Origin: Phycisphaeraceae bacterium
Lineage (GTDB): Bacteria; Planctomycetota; Phycisphaerae; Phycisphaerales; UBA1924
DNA length: 64,000 nt
Reading direction: 5' to 3'
NCBI GenBank assembly: GCA_026126305.1
Contig: JAHCJI010000006.1
Location: 124,001 to 188,000, forward strand
Program-made: the position numbers and the translations under genes
Notes under the pieces: model-generated
Databases searched by the model: none
The model's input: only the letters and a program-made list of their open reading frames with translations
What the model was told of the DNA's origin: nothing
Shown: positions 54,234 through 61,888 of the stretch, piece by piece
Layout of the letters: each line of letters opens with the position of its first letter
How positions within the stretch are numbered: the stretch's first letter is position 1

Positions 54234-54818
54234 TCAGTTGCTCGCTTGCTTGGTGTGCTGGAGCACTTCGTCCACGATGCCGTAGGCCTTGGCCTCCGCG
54301 GCGCTGAAGTACCGGTCTCGCTCGCTGTCACGCTGGATGGTCTCGGCGCTCTGGCCCGTGTGCTTCGCCAGGATGTCGTTGAGCGCCTTCTTGCTCTTGA
54401 TGATCTGCTCGGCCTGCAAGCGGATGTCCTCGGCCTGCCCGGTGATGCCCCCGTAGGGCTGGTGGATCATCACCTTGGCATGGGGCAGGATGTACCGCTT
54501 GCCCTTCTCGCCGGCGGTCAGTAGCACCGCCCCGCCCGAATAGGCCCGCCCGATGCAATACGTGGCCACCGGGCTGGAGAGGAACTGCATGGTGTCGTAG
54601 ATCGCCAGCGTATCGTCCACGGCACCGCCGGGGCTGTTGATGTAGAAATTGATCGGCTGCCCGCGCTTCTGGTCCTCGAGGTACAGCATCTGCATCATCA
54701 CCCGAGCCGCCGAGGCAAAGTTGATCTCCCCGATCAGGAACACCACCCGATTCTCGAGCAGCAGTTCGTCGATGGTCATCTCACGCGTGCGCTGGTACGA
54801 AACGGCCGAAGCGGGCAT
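54234..54818 (-). CDS. clpP: ATP-dependent Clp protease proteolytic subunit ClpP (first of pair)
   Basis: The protein has 194 residues. The catalytic Ser is S94 in GRAYSGGA, where canonical ClpP has SMG; the Met after the Ser is Gly here. His is H119 in VMIHQP, and INSPGGAV and YGIVDEVL complete the site. The N-terminal axial-loop segment is short and different ([19 protein letters not shown]), as in ClpP1-type or ClpR-like paralogues, but all three catalytic residues are present. The ATG at 54818 has AAGGA upstream. It is upstream of the second clpP. Confidence 0.93.
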   Translation of the reverse strand: MPASAVSYQRTREMTIDELLLENRVVFLIGEINFASAARVMMQMLYLEDQKRGQPINFYINSPGGAVDDTLAIYDTMQFLSSPVATYCIGRAYSGGAVLLTAGEKGKRYILPHAKVMIHQPYGGITGQAEDIRLQAEQIIKSKKALNDILAKHTGQSAETIQRDSERDRYFSAAEAKAYGIVDEVLQHTKQASN

Positions 54819-55237
54819 GGGCGGTCCTTCTCCTCTCTGAAGCCGACGCAAAGGCCGACCCGAGTCCTGGGTTTTCCCGACCAACGCCCGAAAGGCGATG
54901 GATCGGTCGGGCGATGGCACACGGGCCATCGTGACCCGCGGCGTGGATCGTGCAATCGGTGGGCCAGAGACCCAGCCCGACCGGGCCTCAGCCACAGCCA
55001 GCCAAGCCCGGGCCGCACGCTCCCGGCCTCATATCGGCTGGAAGGCCGGACAGCCTGAGCCCAATCAACCGCCGATGTGGCAGGTGCCGGCCCGGGCCGA
55101 CCCATGCCGGTCGCTGGGACACTTGCCCGGGCCGATGGCCTTGGGGCCATCGGATCCGTACACTCCCGCCCACTGCCTTCCCGGCGGGTCGGTGGTGGTC
55201 AGGATGCCAGCGGGCGTGCCCGCGGAGGGTTTTTTCG
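54819..55237. other. Long divergent intergenic region, clpP pair / metallophosphoesterase
   Basis: No gene is seen in about 420 bases; short frames here are not convincing. The right end holds a small hairpin (GCGGG at 55210-55214, CCCGC at 55219-55223), the GGAGG that serves the next gene (55224-55228) and a six-T run (55230-55235). Two promoters are expected, but none was identified with confidence. Confidence 0.5.
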
Positions 55238-56014
55238 TTGCCAACCGCCGTGATCAGTGACATGCACGCCAACGCCACGGCTCTTCGGGCCGTCTTGGCC
55301 GACATCGAGGCCCGGGGCATCGACCGCATCGTGTGTCTGGGCGACATCGTGGGGTATGGCCCCGAGCCATTGGCTTGCGTCGATCTGGTCCGAGAACGCT
55401 GTGCCTGGTCGCTCATGGGAAACCACGACTTTGCCGTTCTCTACGAGCCCACCAATTTCAACCCCATGGCCGCGGCCTCGGCCTATTGGACACGAGAGCA
55501 GTTCGACGCCGAGCCCGACGAGGCCAAGCGCACCGAGCGATACAATTATCTCGGTCGCCTCAAGGTCCGGGTTGTCGACACCGATTCGCCGTTGAAGGTG
55601 CCCCTGCTGGCCGTCCATGGCTCGCCGCGCCGGCCCATCAACGAATACATCTTCGACAAGGACGTCCGCGACGCGCCCGAGAAGCTCGAAGCCATCTTCG
55701 AGCGCTTCCATGGTGCCTGCGTCGTTGGCCATACCCACGTGCCGGGCGTCTTCACAGACGAGCCCGACTTCTACCCGCCGGTCGAACTGGGGCCCGATGG
55801 CTTCCGCCTGCGCGAGGGCGAGAAGGTCATCATCAACGTCGGCTCGGTCGGCCAGCCCCGCGACGGGGACCCGCGGGCCTGCTACGTCGTGCTCCACGAA
55901 GACCGCGTCGAGTTCGTCCGCGTTGCGTACGACGTGGCCGACACCGCCAACAAGATCAAAGCCATCGCCGAACTGGACGACTACCTGGGCGACCGCCTGT
56001 TCGGTGGGGCGTAA
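55238..56014 (+). CDS. Metallophosphoesterase (YfcE/DNA-repair-exonuclease-like fold)
   Basis: A binuclear metal phosphoesterase of 258 residues. The motifs are AVISDMHAN (D-x-H), CLGDIVGYGP, LMGNHD, VHGSPRRP and VVGHTHVPG; all metal ligands are present. Members hydrolyse phosphodiesters or phosphoprotein bonds; the substrate is unknown. The start is a TTG at 55238 chosen because GGAGG lies nine bases upstream and the next in-frame candidate (GTG at 55250) is too far inside motif I. It ends eight bases before the yidC start. Confidence 0.87.
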   Translation: MPTAVISDMHANATALRAVLADIEARGIDRIVCLGDIVGYGPEPLACVDLVRERCAWSLMGNHDFAVLYEPTNFNPMAAASAYWTREQFDAEPDEAKRTERYNYLGRLKVRVVDTDSPLKVPLLAVHGSPRRPINEYIFDKDVRDAPEKLEAIFERFHGACVVGHTHVPGVFTDEPDFYPPVELGPDGFRLREGEKVIINVGSVGQPRDGDPRACYVVLHEDRVEFVRVAYDVADTANKIKAIAELDDYLGDRLFGGA

Positions 56015-56022
56015 CACACACC

Positions 56023-58284
56023 ATGGCAGCACCATCTCCAAGCATCCTGCGCATCTTCGTCCCTTTGGTCATCCTCTTCGGGCTGGGCATGCTCATCGCA
56101 CTGCCAGCTCTCCAGGGCAACCGCGGCACACAACCAACGACGCCCCAGCAGACGCCCACCACCGAGGCACAGCCGACCCTGCCGACTGGCGAGGCCGCGA
56201 CCACCCCCATCGAGCCGGAAAGCCCTTCGACCGCGAGCACGACGCCCAGCGCTCCGCCAACGGCACCAGCAATGCCAATCATGACCCAGGGCGAGCTGCG
56301 CGTCGTTCCCGTGTTCGATACGGCGGGCTGGCAGTTCGACCGAGTCGGAGGGGTCGATCCGCAGCGATATGAGTTGGAATTGAACTTCTCCCCACGCGGG
56401 GCCGGGCTCGAGCGCGTGTTGCTGGCCCGATACCAGCACCGCCTGGGCTCGGCAGACCCTGTTCCCGTGCAGCAGGAATGGTCGCTGCAAACCTCCACGG
56501 GGACGATCCGCATCGTGCCCTTCGCGGCCGTGGCCGTCGAGATCAACGGGCAGCGTGTTTCGGTCTATACCGCCACAGACGAGGCGGGCGTGGCCCAGCC
56601 GGCCTGGCGTCAACTGGAGCCGGGCCGCTTCGAGGCCATCATCGCCGATGCCGCCGGGACGCCGGTGGTGCGCCTCGAGCGTCATTACCAGGCCGACGGT
56701 TCGAGGCTGGATTTCACCCTGACCCAGCGAGCCGAGAACCTGACGGACCGCGCGATGTCGTTGCGGTGGATCACCTTCGGGCCCGCGCAGCTGTTCCTGG
56801 ACAGTTTCGGGTATGCCGCCGACGTACGCCGGGTGCGTTTCGGCGTCGTCGAGCCGGGCTCGCCGCACTTCGTGGTGGGCGGCAACCACATGCAGAACAT
56901 CGGTGCCATCGCCGGCCCGCGCGACAAGGCCACCGGGATGTTGGAACCCGCCAAAGACCTCTGGCCCACGCCCAAGACCATCCAGAACAACCACAAGCTC
57001 GCCTGGACGGGCCTGACCAACCGCTACTTCGGGGCCGCCGTCCATGCGCTGGCCAACGGGCAGCCCACCCCGGGCGTCGCGCCGCTGTTGACCGACGTGG
57101 AGCGCGTGTCGCGCGTGGTGCTCGATCCCTCGGCCCGCACCGATGGCGACAACTACATCGTGGGCCTGCAATTGACCAGCCCGGCCTACAACCTCCCCCC
57201 GCGGCAGTCCATCGGCCACGATCTGGGCATCTACACCGGGCCGCTGGATCGCTCGCTGATCTCGGCCAACCCCTCGGCAAAGGCCGTCATGCTCCGGCAG
57301 TTGGTGCAGTACACCTTCGGCGGTCCCTGCGGTTTCTGTACGTTCCCATGGCTGGCGCACTTTCTGGTGTGGCTGCTGAACATCATCCACGACTACGTGG
57401 CGTTTGACTGGGCCCTGGCCATCATCGTGCTGGTACTCATCGTGCGATCGATCCTGCACCCGGTGACGAAGTGGAGCCAGATCCGCGTGCAGCGCTTCAG
57501 CCACCAGATGCAGCAGATGGCCCCGAAGCAGAAGCAGATCCAGGAAAAGTACAAGGGCGATTCCAAGCGCATGCAGGCCGAGATGGCCAAACTCTGGCGT
57601 GAGGAAGGCATCAACCCCGCCGGCATGTTGGGCTGCCTGCCCATGTTCCTCCAGACGCCCGTGTGGATCGCGCTGTACGCCTCGCTGTTCTTCGCCATCG
57701 AACTGCGCCATCAGGCCGCGTTCTTTGGACTGTTCCAACAGATCGGCGGCTGGCCTTTCCTGGCCGACCTGGCCCGGCCCGACAGCGCCATCACGCTGCC
57801 CAGCGCGATGCACTTTACCATTCCCTTCATGGGCACGATCGATTCCATCAACGTGCTGCCATTGCTACTTGGCGTGGTGTTCTTCATCCAGCAGAAGTAT
57901 CTGATGCCCCCCCCCACGGCCACCATGACCCCCGAGCAGTTGGCCCAGCAGAAGATGATGAAAGTCATGATGGTGGTGCTCTTCCCAGTCATCATGTACA
58001 ACGCGCCGAGCGGGCTGGCCATTTACTTCATCGCCAACTCGGCCCTGGGCATCGTCGAGATGCGGTACATCCGCGCCCACATCACCAAGAACGACCTGCT
58101 GACCGCCAAGCAACGCGACCCGGGCAAGAAGACCTTCTTCCAGCGGCTCATGGAACAGGCCCAACGCCGCCAGGAAATGATCCAGGCCGCCAAGGGCCAG
58201 CCCCCGGCCAAGGGCCCCACCAGCGGCGCGCTCGGCGCCCGGCGAAAGAAGACCGAGAACCGCCGCAAGGGCCAACGCCCCTGA
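56023..58284 (+). CDS. yidC: Membrane protein insertase YidC
   Basis: The protein has 753 residues, somewhat longer than usual. The N-terminal helix (about 7-27) is followed by a Pro/Thr-rich linker and the large periplasmic domain (about 85-440), then the insertase core: helix 2 with IVRSILHPVTKWSQIRVQRF and its conserved Arg, the C1 helical hairpin MQQMAPKQKQIQEKYKGDSKRMQAEM, and three more helices. The basic tail (RRKKTENRRKGQRP) fits ribosome binding. It inserts and folds inner-membrane proteins alone or with Sec. It starts eight bases after the phosphoesterase stop without a clear ribosome-binding site, and mnmE follows 13 bases later. Confidence 0.95.
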   Translation: MAAPSPSILRIFVPLVILFGLGMLIALPALQGNRGTQPTTPQQTPTTEAQPTLPTGEAATTPIEPESPSTASTTPSAPPTAPAMPIMTQGELRVVPVFDTAGWQFDRVGGVDPQRYELELNFSPRGAGLERVLLARYQHRLGSADPVPVQQEWSLQTSTGTIRIVPFAAVAVEINGQRVSVYTATDEAGVAQPAWRQLEPGRFEAIIADAAGTPVVRLERHYQADGSRLDFTLTQRAENLTDRAMSLRWITFGPAQLFLDSFGYAADVRRVRFGVVEPGSPHFVVGGNHMQNIGAIAGPRDKATGMLEPAKDLWPTPKTIQNNHKLAWTGLTNRYFGAAVHALANGQPTPGVAPLLTDVERVSRVVLDPSARTDGDNYIVGLQLTSPAYNLPPRQSIGHDLGIYTGPLDRSLISANPSAKAVMLRQLVQYTFGGPCGFCTFPWLAHFLVWLLNIIHDYVAFDWALAIIVLVLIVRSILHPVTKWSQIRVQRFSHQMQQMAPKQKQIQEKYKGDSKRMQAEMAKLWREEGINPAGMLGCLPMFLQTPVWIALYASLFFAIELRHQAAFFGLFQQIGGWPFLADLARPDSAITLPSAMHFTIPFMGTIDSINVLPLLLGVVFFIQQKYLMPPPTATMTPEQLAQQKMMKVMMVVLFPVIMYNAPSGLAIYFIANSALGIVEMRYIRAHITKNDLLTAKQRDPGKKTFFQRLMEQAQRRQEMIQAAKGQPPAKGPTSGALGARRKKTENRRKGQRP

Positions 58285-58297
58285 TCCGGGCTGCGCC

Positions 58298-59641
58298 TTG
58301 GACACGACCACCACCATCGTCGCCGTCGCCACGCCCCAAGCGTCAAGCGAACGCGCCCTGATCCGCCTGAGCGGTCCAAACGCCTTCGACGCCATCGACA
58401 TGCTGGCCGTCCGGCCCGTGGATCGAACGCGTGGTGTTGGTACCCTCCGCCTGCGTTTGCCCATCGGTGTCTTGCCGACACTGGCCGTACGGCTCTGCGC
58501 ACCGGCCTCGTACACAGGCCAGGATACCGTGGAGCTGTTGCCCCCCGGCTCGCCCACTGTGGTGGACGCGCTCGTGCGGGCCTTGCTTGCCTTGCCGCAT
58601 GTCCGCCACGCCGAGGCGGGCGAGTTCAGCGCGCGGGCGTATCTCAGCGGACGGTTGACACTCGAGCAGGCCGAGGGTGTGGCCGCAAGCATCGCCGCCG
58701 TGACAGACGCTCAGCTCGACGCCGCCCAACGCCTGCTGCAAGGCCAGACCGGCCGACGCTACGCGAAACTGGTGGACGACCTGGCCTCGGCCCTGGCCTT
58801 GGTCGAGGCCGCCGCAGACTTCGCGGAGGAAGAGCACGTCGTGCCCATCGCCGCGGGCGACCTTCGCCAACGACTGGACGCGATGCTGGACATGCTCGAA
58901 CGCGAGATGGAAGGCCGCATGGGGCGCGAGGCGGCGTCGGCGCGTCCGCTTGCGGTCTTGGCCGGTGCTCCCAACGCGGGTAAGACCAGCCTGTTCAACG
59001 CCCTGCTGGCCCGTCATCGCGCGGTGGTTTCGCCCGTCGAACACGCGACGCGCGACGCCATCGTCGAACCGCTGGCGATCGACCACCCGACGCTGGGCGT
59101 GGTGACGATCGACCTGGCCGACCTGCCCGGCTTGCCCGAGCACGCCACCACCCCCCTGGACGAACAAGAACGGGCCAGCGTGCAAGCGGTCATCGACCAA
59201 GCCATGGAGCGCGCCGACGTGGTCCTGCTGTGCGACCCCTCGGGCGAGTTCATCTGGCCCGGCCCCGCGACGCTGCGCCTGCGCACCAAGGCCGACGCGC
59301 CCGAATCTGTTGCACCCGGAGCCATGCCTGTTAGCACGTTCACGGGCCTGAACCTCGACCGACTTCGCCTGGCATTAGCCGAGGCGGCAGTTTCGGCACG
59401 CCAGGACGCCAGCGCGGGCTTGCTCCCTCGCCATGCCGCTCTGGCCCGCCGGGCTTTGGACGCCCTGTCCCGGACCCGCCAGATCATCGCCCACGACCCG
59501 CCCCAGGGCCCACCGCGCGAAGGCGAACTGGCCGCCGCCGAGATGCGTCGTGCCCTGGACGCCCTGGGCGAACTGGGCGGCCATGTCCACCCGGACGAGG
59601 TCCTCGGTCGCATCTTCGCCAGCTTCTGCATCGGCAAATAA
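58298..59641 (+). CDS. mnmE: tRNA modification GTPase MnmE
   Basis: The protein has 447 residues and starts at a TTG (58298). It works with MnmG to place the carboxymethylaminomethyl group on U34 of certain tRNAs. The N-terminal tetrahydrofolate-binding domain (about 1-118) and the helical domain are as usual. The GTPase has G1 GAPNAGKT with the K+-binding Asn, and the C-terminus is the hallmark FCIGK with the catalytic Cys. The G domain is unusual in places: GTTRD is HATRD, DTAGL is replaced by DLADLPGL, and NKxD is TKAD. It may be slower or use other residues. It follows yidC as in the classical cluster. Confidence 0.88.
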   Translation: MDTTTTIVAVATPQASSERALIRLSGPNAFDAIDMLAVRPVDRTRGVGTLRLRLPIGVLPTLAVRLCAPASYTGQDTVELLPPGSPTVVDALVRALLALPHVRHAEAGEFSARAYLSGRLTLEQAEGVAASIAAVTDAQLDAAQRLLQGQTGRRYAKLVDDLASALALVEAAADFAEEEHVVPIAAGDLRQRLDAMLDMLEREMEGRMGREAASARPLAVLAGAPNAGKTSLFNALLARHRAVVSPVEHATRDAIVEPLAIDHPTLGVVTIDLADLPGLPEHATTPLDEQERASVQAVIDQAMERADVVLLCDPSGEFIWPGPATLRLRTKADAPESVAPGAMPVSTFTGLNLDRLRLALAEAAVSARQDASAGLLPRHAALARRALDALSRTRQIIAHDPPQGPPREGELAAAEMRRALDALGELGGHVHPDEVLGRIFASFCIGK

Positions 59642-59725
59642 CAACGAGACCCAGCCTGAGCCCGGGCTCTTGCCCAACCTGCCGTTGAAGATCCATGCCC
59701 GGAACGGTCTACACTTGCTCCCGAG

Positions 59726-60016
59726 ATGACGACCTCGGACACCAAGCCCGCCCCGACCACCGAAGACCCCAAGTCCGACCAGTTGCCGCCCTTCCGCGTG
59801 CTGCTGCATAACGACGACCACCACGACATGCTCTACGTGGTCGAAAGCCTGGTCGAGGTCACGCCCTTGGTATACAAGATGGCCGCCCGAGTCATGCTCG
59901 AGGCCCACATGCGTGGAGCCTCACTGGTCATGACAACGCACAAGGAGCGGGCCGAGTTCTACCGAGACCGCATCCGTGCGAAGGGTCTGATCGCCAGCAT
60001 CGAAGCGTCCGAATAA
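59726..60016 (+). CDS. clpS: ClpS-like adaptor of the Clp protease
   Basis: The protein has 96 residues, the normal size. A disordered N-terminus (about 1-20, acidic and Pro-rich) precedes the ClpS fold: FRVLLHNDDHHDMLYVVESL with the N-degron-binding Asn-Asp pair, then KMAARVMLEAHMRGASLVMTTHKERAEFY. It should bring N-end-rule substrates to ClpA/ClpC. No Clp ATPase gene is in the window, but two clpP genes are 5 kb away. The ATG at 59726 has only a weak ribosome-binding site. Confidence 0.88.
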   Translation: MTTSDTKPAPTTEDPKSDQLPPFRVLLHNDDHHDMLYVVESLVEVTPLVYKMAARVMLEAHMRGASLVMTTHKERAEFYRDRIRAKGLIASIEASE

Positions 60017-60176
60017 GCCAATCCACGCACACCTGTACGGGATGAGCAGCCGATGCGGGCGAGGGTCGGCAAGGCTTGGCGACAAAAACGTCCAACCCAT
60101 CACGCAAGGCCCAGGCCACGCCGATCCCTCCCTCCGACGGGGCCACCAAGCCGGACCCCGCCGGAGGGGTTGCGCC

Positions 60177-60662
60177 ATGTCCAAGCCCATGGGACAGATC
60201 CTGGTCGAACGCGGGATCCTCAGCGAAACGCAGCGGGACGAGGTCCTCCGCGCTCAAAGAGGAACCAACCGGCCTTTCGGGGAGCTGGCCGAGAAGATGT
60301 ATGGCGTCTCCCAGAAAGAAATCGAGGCCGTCTGGGCCCAGCAATACGGCGAGATCGCCGAGTGGGTCAATCCAGCCAAGCACGACATCCCCGAGCACGT
60401 GCTGTGCGTGCTCTCGGGACGCCAGGCCGCCCAGTTCTCGATGATCCCCTTGCGCTACGTCGGCCGCTCGCTGGTGCTCTGCACCACGCGTGAGCAATTG
60501 CCCCGGGCGCTGCGTTTTGCCTCGGCCACGTTCGGTGCCGACTGCACGCTCGCGCTGTGCGAGCCAGCTCACCTGCAAGACGCCCTGCGGAAGCACTACG
60601 ACGTGGACGCCGCCGCGTGGGAGGCGTTGATGCGCCAGCTCAGCCCGGGCGAGGCCGCCTGA
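60177..60662 (+). CDS. Stand-alone MshEN/GspE N-terminal-like domain protein
   Basis: The protein has 161 residues. The opening GQILVERGILSETQRDEVLRAQ and the following FGELAEKMYGVSQKEIEAVWAQQYG match the N-terminal domain of type II secretion/type IV pilus ATPases (GspE/PilB, MshEN), known in some cases to bind cyclic di-GMP. No ATPase domain follows. The second half (about 70-160) has a short HVLCVLSGRQAAQFSMIPLRYVG strand region. A regulatory or adaptor role is plausible. GGAGGGG lies seven bases before the ATG at 60177. Confidence 0.7.
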   Translation: MSKPMGQILVERGILSETQRDEVLRAQRGTNRPFGELAEKMYGVSQKEIEAVWAQQYGEIAEWVNPAKHDIPEHVLCVLSGRQAAQFSMIPLRYVGRSLVLCTTREQLPRALRFASATFGADCTLALCEPAHLQDALRKHYDVDAAAWEALMRQLSPGEAA

Positions 60663-60668
60663 TCCCGA

Positions 60669-61868
60669 TCAATCGCCCGCGATGGTCATGATGGGCGGGT
60701 CCAACGGCAGGATGCGGGCCAGTTGCATGGACACGTCGTGATGGGCCTGCATCTCGGCCAGGGAGTCGCCGCCCGTCTTGTCGAGCATCGCCCGGGCGAT
60801 CTCGAAGGCCACGACGTTTTCCATCACCACGCTGGCCGCCGAGACCGCGCACACGTCGCTGCGCTCATAGTCGCTCTGCTGGGCCTCTTTGGTGTTCAGA
60901 TCGACCGAGGGCATCCCGCGGAGCAACGTGCTGATGGGCTTCATCGCCCCCGTCACCACCACCGGTTGCCCATTGGTCATGCCGCCCTCGATGCCGCCGG
61001 CGTTGTTGCTGTCGCGCACGAAGCCCAGCGTCGAGCCGTCCGCCCGCTTGGGGTCGTAGCGGATCGGATCATGCACCGCAGAGCCGGGCAACTCGGACAC
61101 GCGCCTGCCGAGGCCGATCTCCACACTCTTGAATGCCTGGATGCTCATCACCGCGTATGCCAGCCGTGCGTCGATCTTCAGTCGCCAATCGACGCAACTG
61201 CCAAGCCCCGGGGGCACGCCAAACACGTGCGCCTCGCACAGACCCCCCGCGGTGTCCTTCTCCACCTTGGCCCGGCGGATGACTTCCACCTGTCGGCGCG
61301 TCGCGTCGGCGTCGGGGCAATAGGTCTCGCTGGCCTCACGCAACAACTTGAGTTCCCGCCAGTTGTCGGCCGTCACCACCACGTCCGTGCGCTCCGTACC
61401 TACGGAACGCACGAACCCGAAGATCTCGATGCCAAACAACGACAGCAGCCCGCGGGCCAACGCCCCGGCCGCCACGCGGGCCGCCGTCTCGCGGGCGCTG
61501 GCCCGCTCGAGCGTGCCCCGGCAGTCGGTGGTCAGCCACTTCAGCGAACCGGCCAGATCGGCGTGGCCCGGGCGTGGGCGATAGACCGGCGGCGTGCGCT
61601 CCACGTCGTCCATGCGCGAGTCCCGGTTGGCCACACGCATCGCGATGGGCGAGCCAAGCGTCATCCCCAGCCTCACGCCGCTGAGAAACTCCACCACGTC
61701 CGTCTCGATGCGCTGCCGGCCGCCACGCCCGTAGCCGCCCTGCCGACGCGACAGTTCCGCATTGATCAGCCCCTCATCCAACGGCACGCCCGCGGGCATA
61801 CCCGTCACGATCGTGATGAGCCCGGGGCCATGGCTCTCGCCGGCGGTCTGATAGTCGAGCGTGGGCAT
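60669..61868 (-). CDS. aroC: Chorismate synthase
   Basis: The last shikimate-pathway enzyme, converting EPSP to chorismate with reduced FMN. It has 399 residues. The signatures are present: GESHGPGL at the start (residues 10-17), GRGGRQRIETDVVEFLSGV, RPGHADLAGSLKW, the RASARETAARVAAGA flavin site, and SNNAGGIEGGMTNGQPVV. Length and order are normal for the bacterial enzyme. It is convergent with the MshEN-like gene (six bases apart) and 20 bases from the stop of the spermidine-synthase-like gene, so it may share that transcript. Confidence 0.97.
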   Translation of the reverse strand: MPTLDYQTAGESHGPGLITIVTGMPAGVPLDEGLINAELSRRQGGYGRGGRQRIETDVVEFLSGVRLGMTLGSPIAMRVANRDSRMDDVERTPPVYRPRPGHADLAGSLKWLTTDCRGTLERASARETAARVAAGALARGLLSLFGIEIFGFVRSVGTERTDVVVTADNWRELKLLREASETYCPDADATRRQVEVIRRAKVEKDTAGGLCEAHVFGVPPGLGSCVDWRLKIDARLAYAVMSIQAFKSVEIGLGRRVSELPGSAVHDPIRYDPKRADGSTLGFVRDSNNAGGIEGGMTNGQPVVVTGAMKPISTLLRGMPSVDLNTKEAQQSDYERSDVCAVSAASVVMENVVAFEIARAMLDKTGGDSLAEMQAHHDVSMQLARILPLDPPIMTIAGD

Positions 61869-61888
61869 CGACGATGGTATCCGCGGAC

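Noticed and set aside
54950..55237. Small protein gene or structured RNA in the clpP/phosphoesterase gap
   Set aside because: Frames are Arg/Pro-rich shadows without ribosome-binding sites, and no SRP, tRNA or tmRNA core motif was found.
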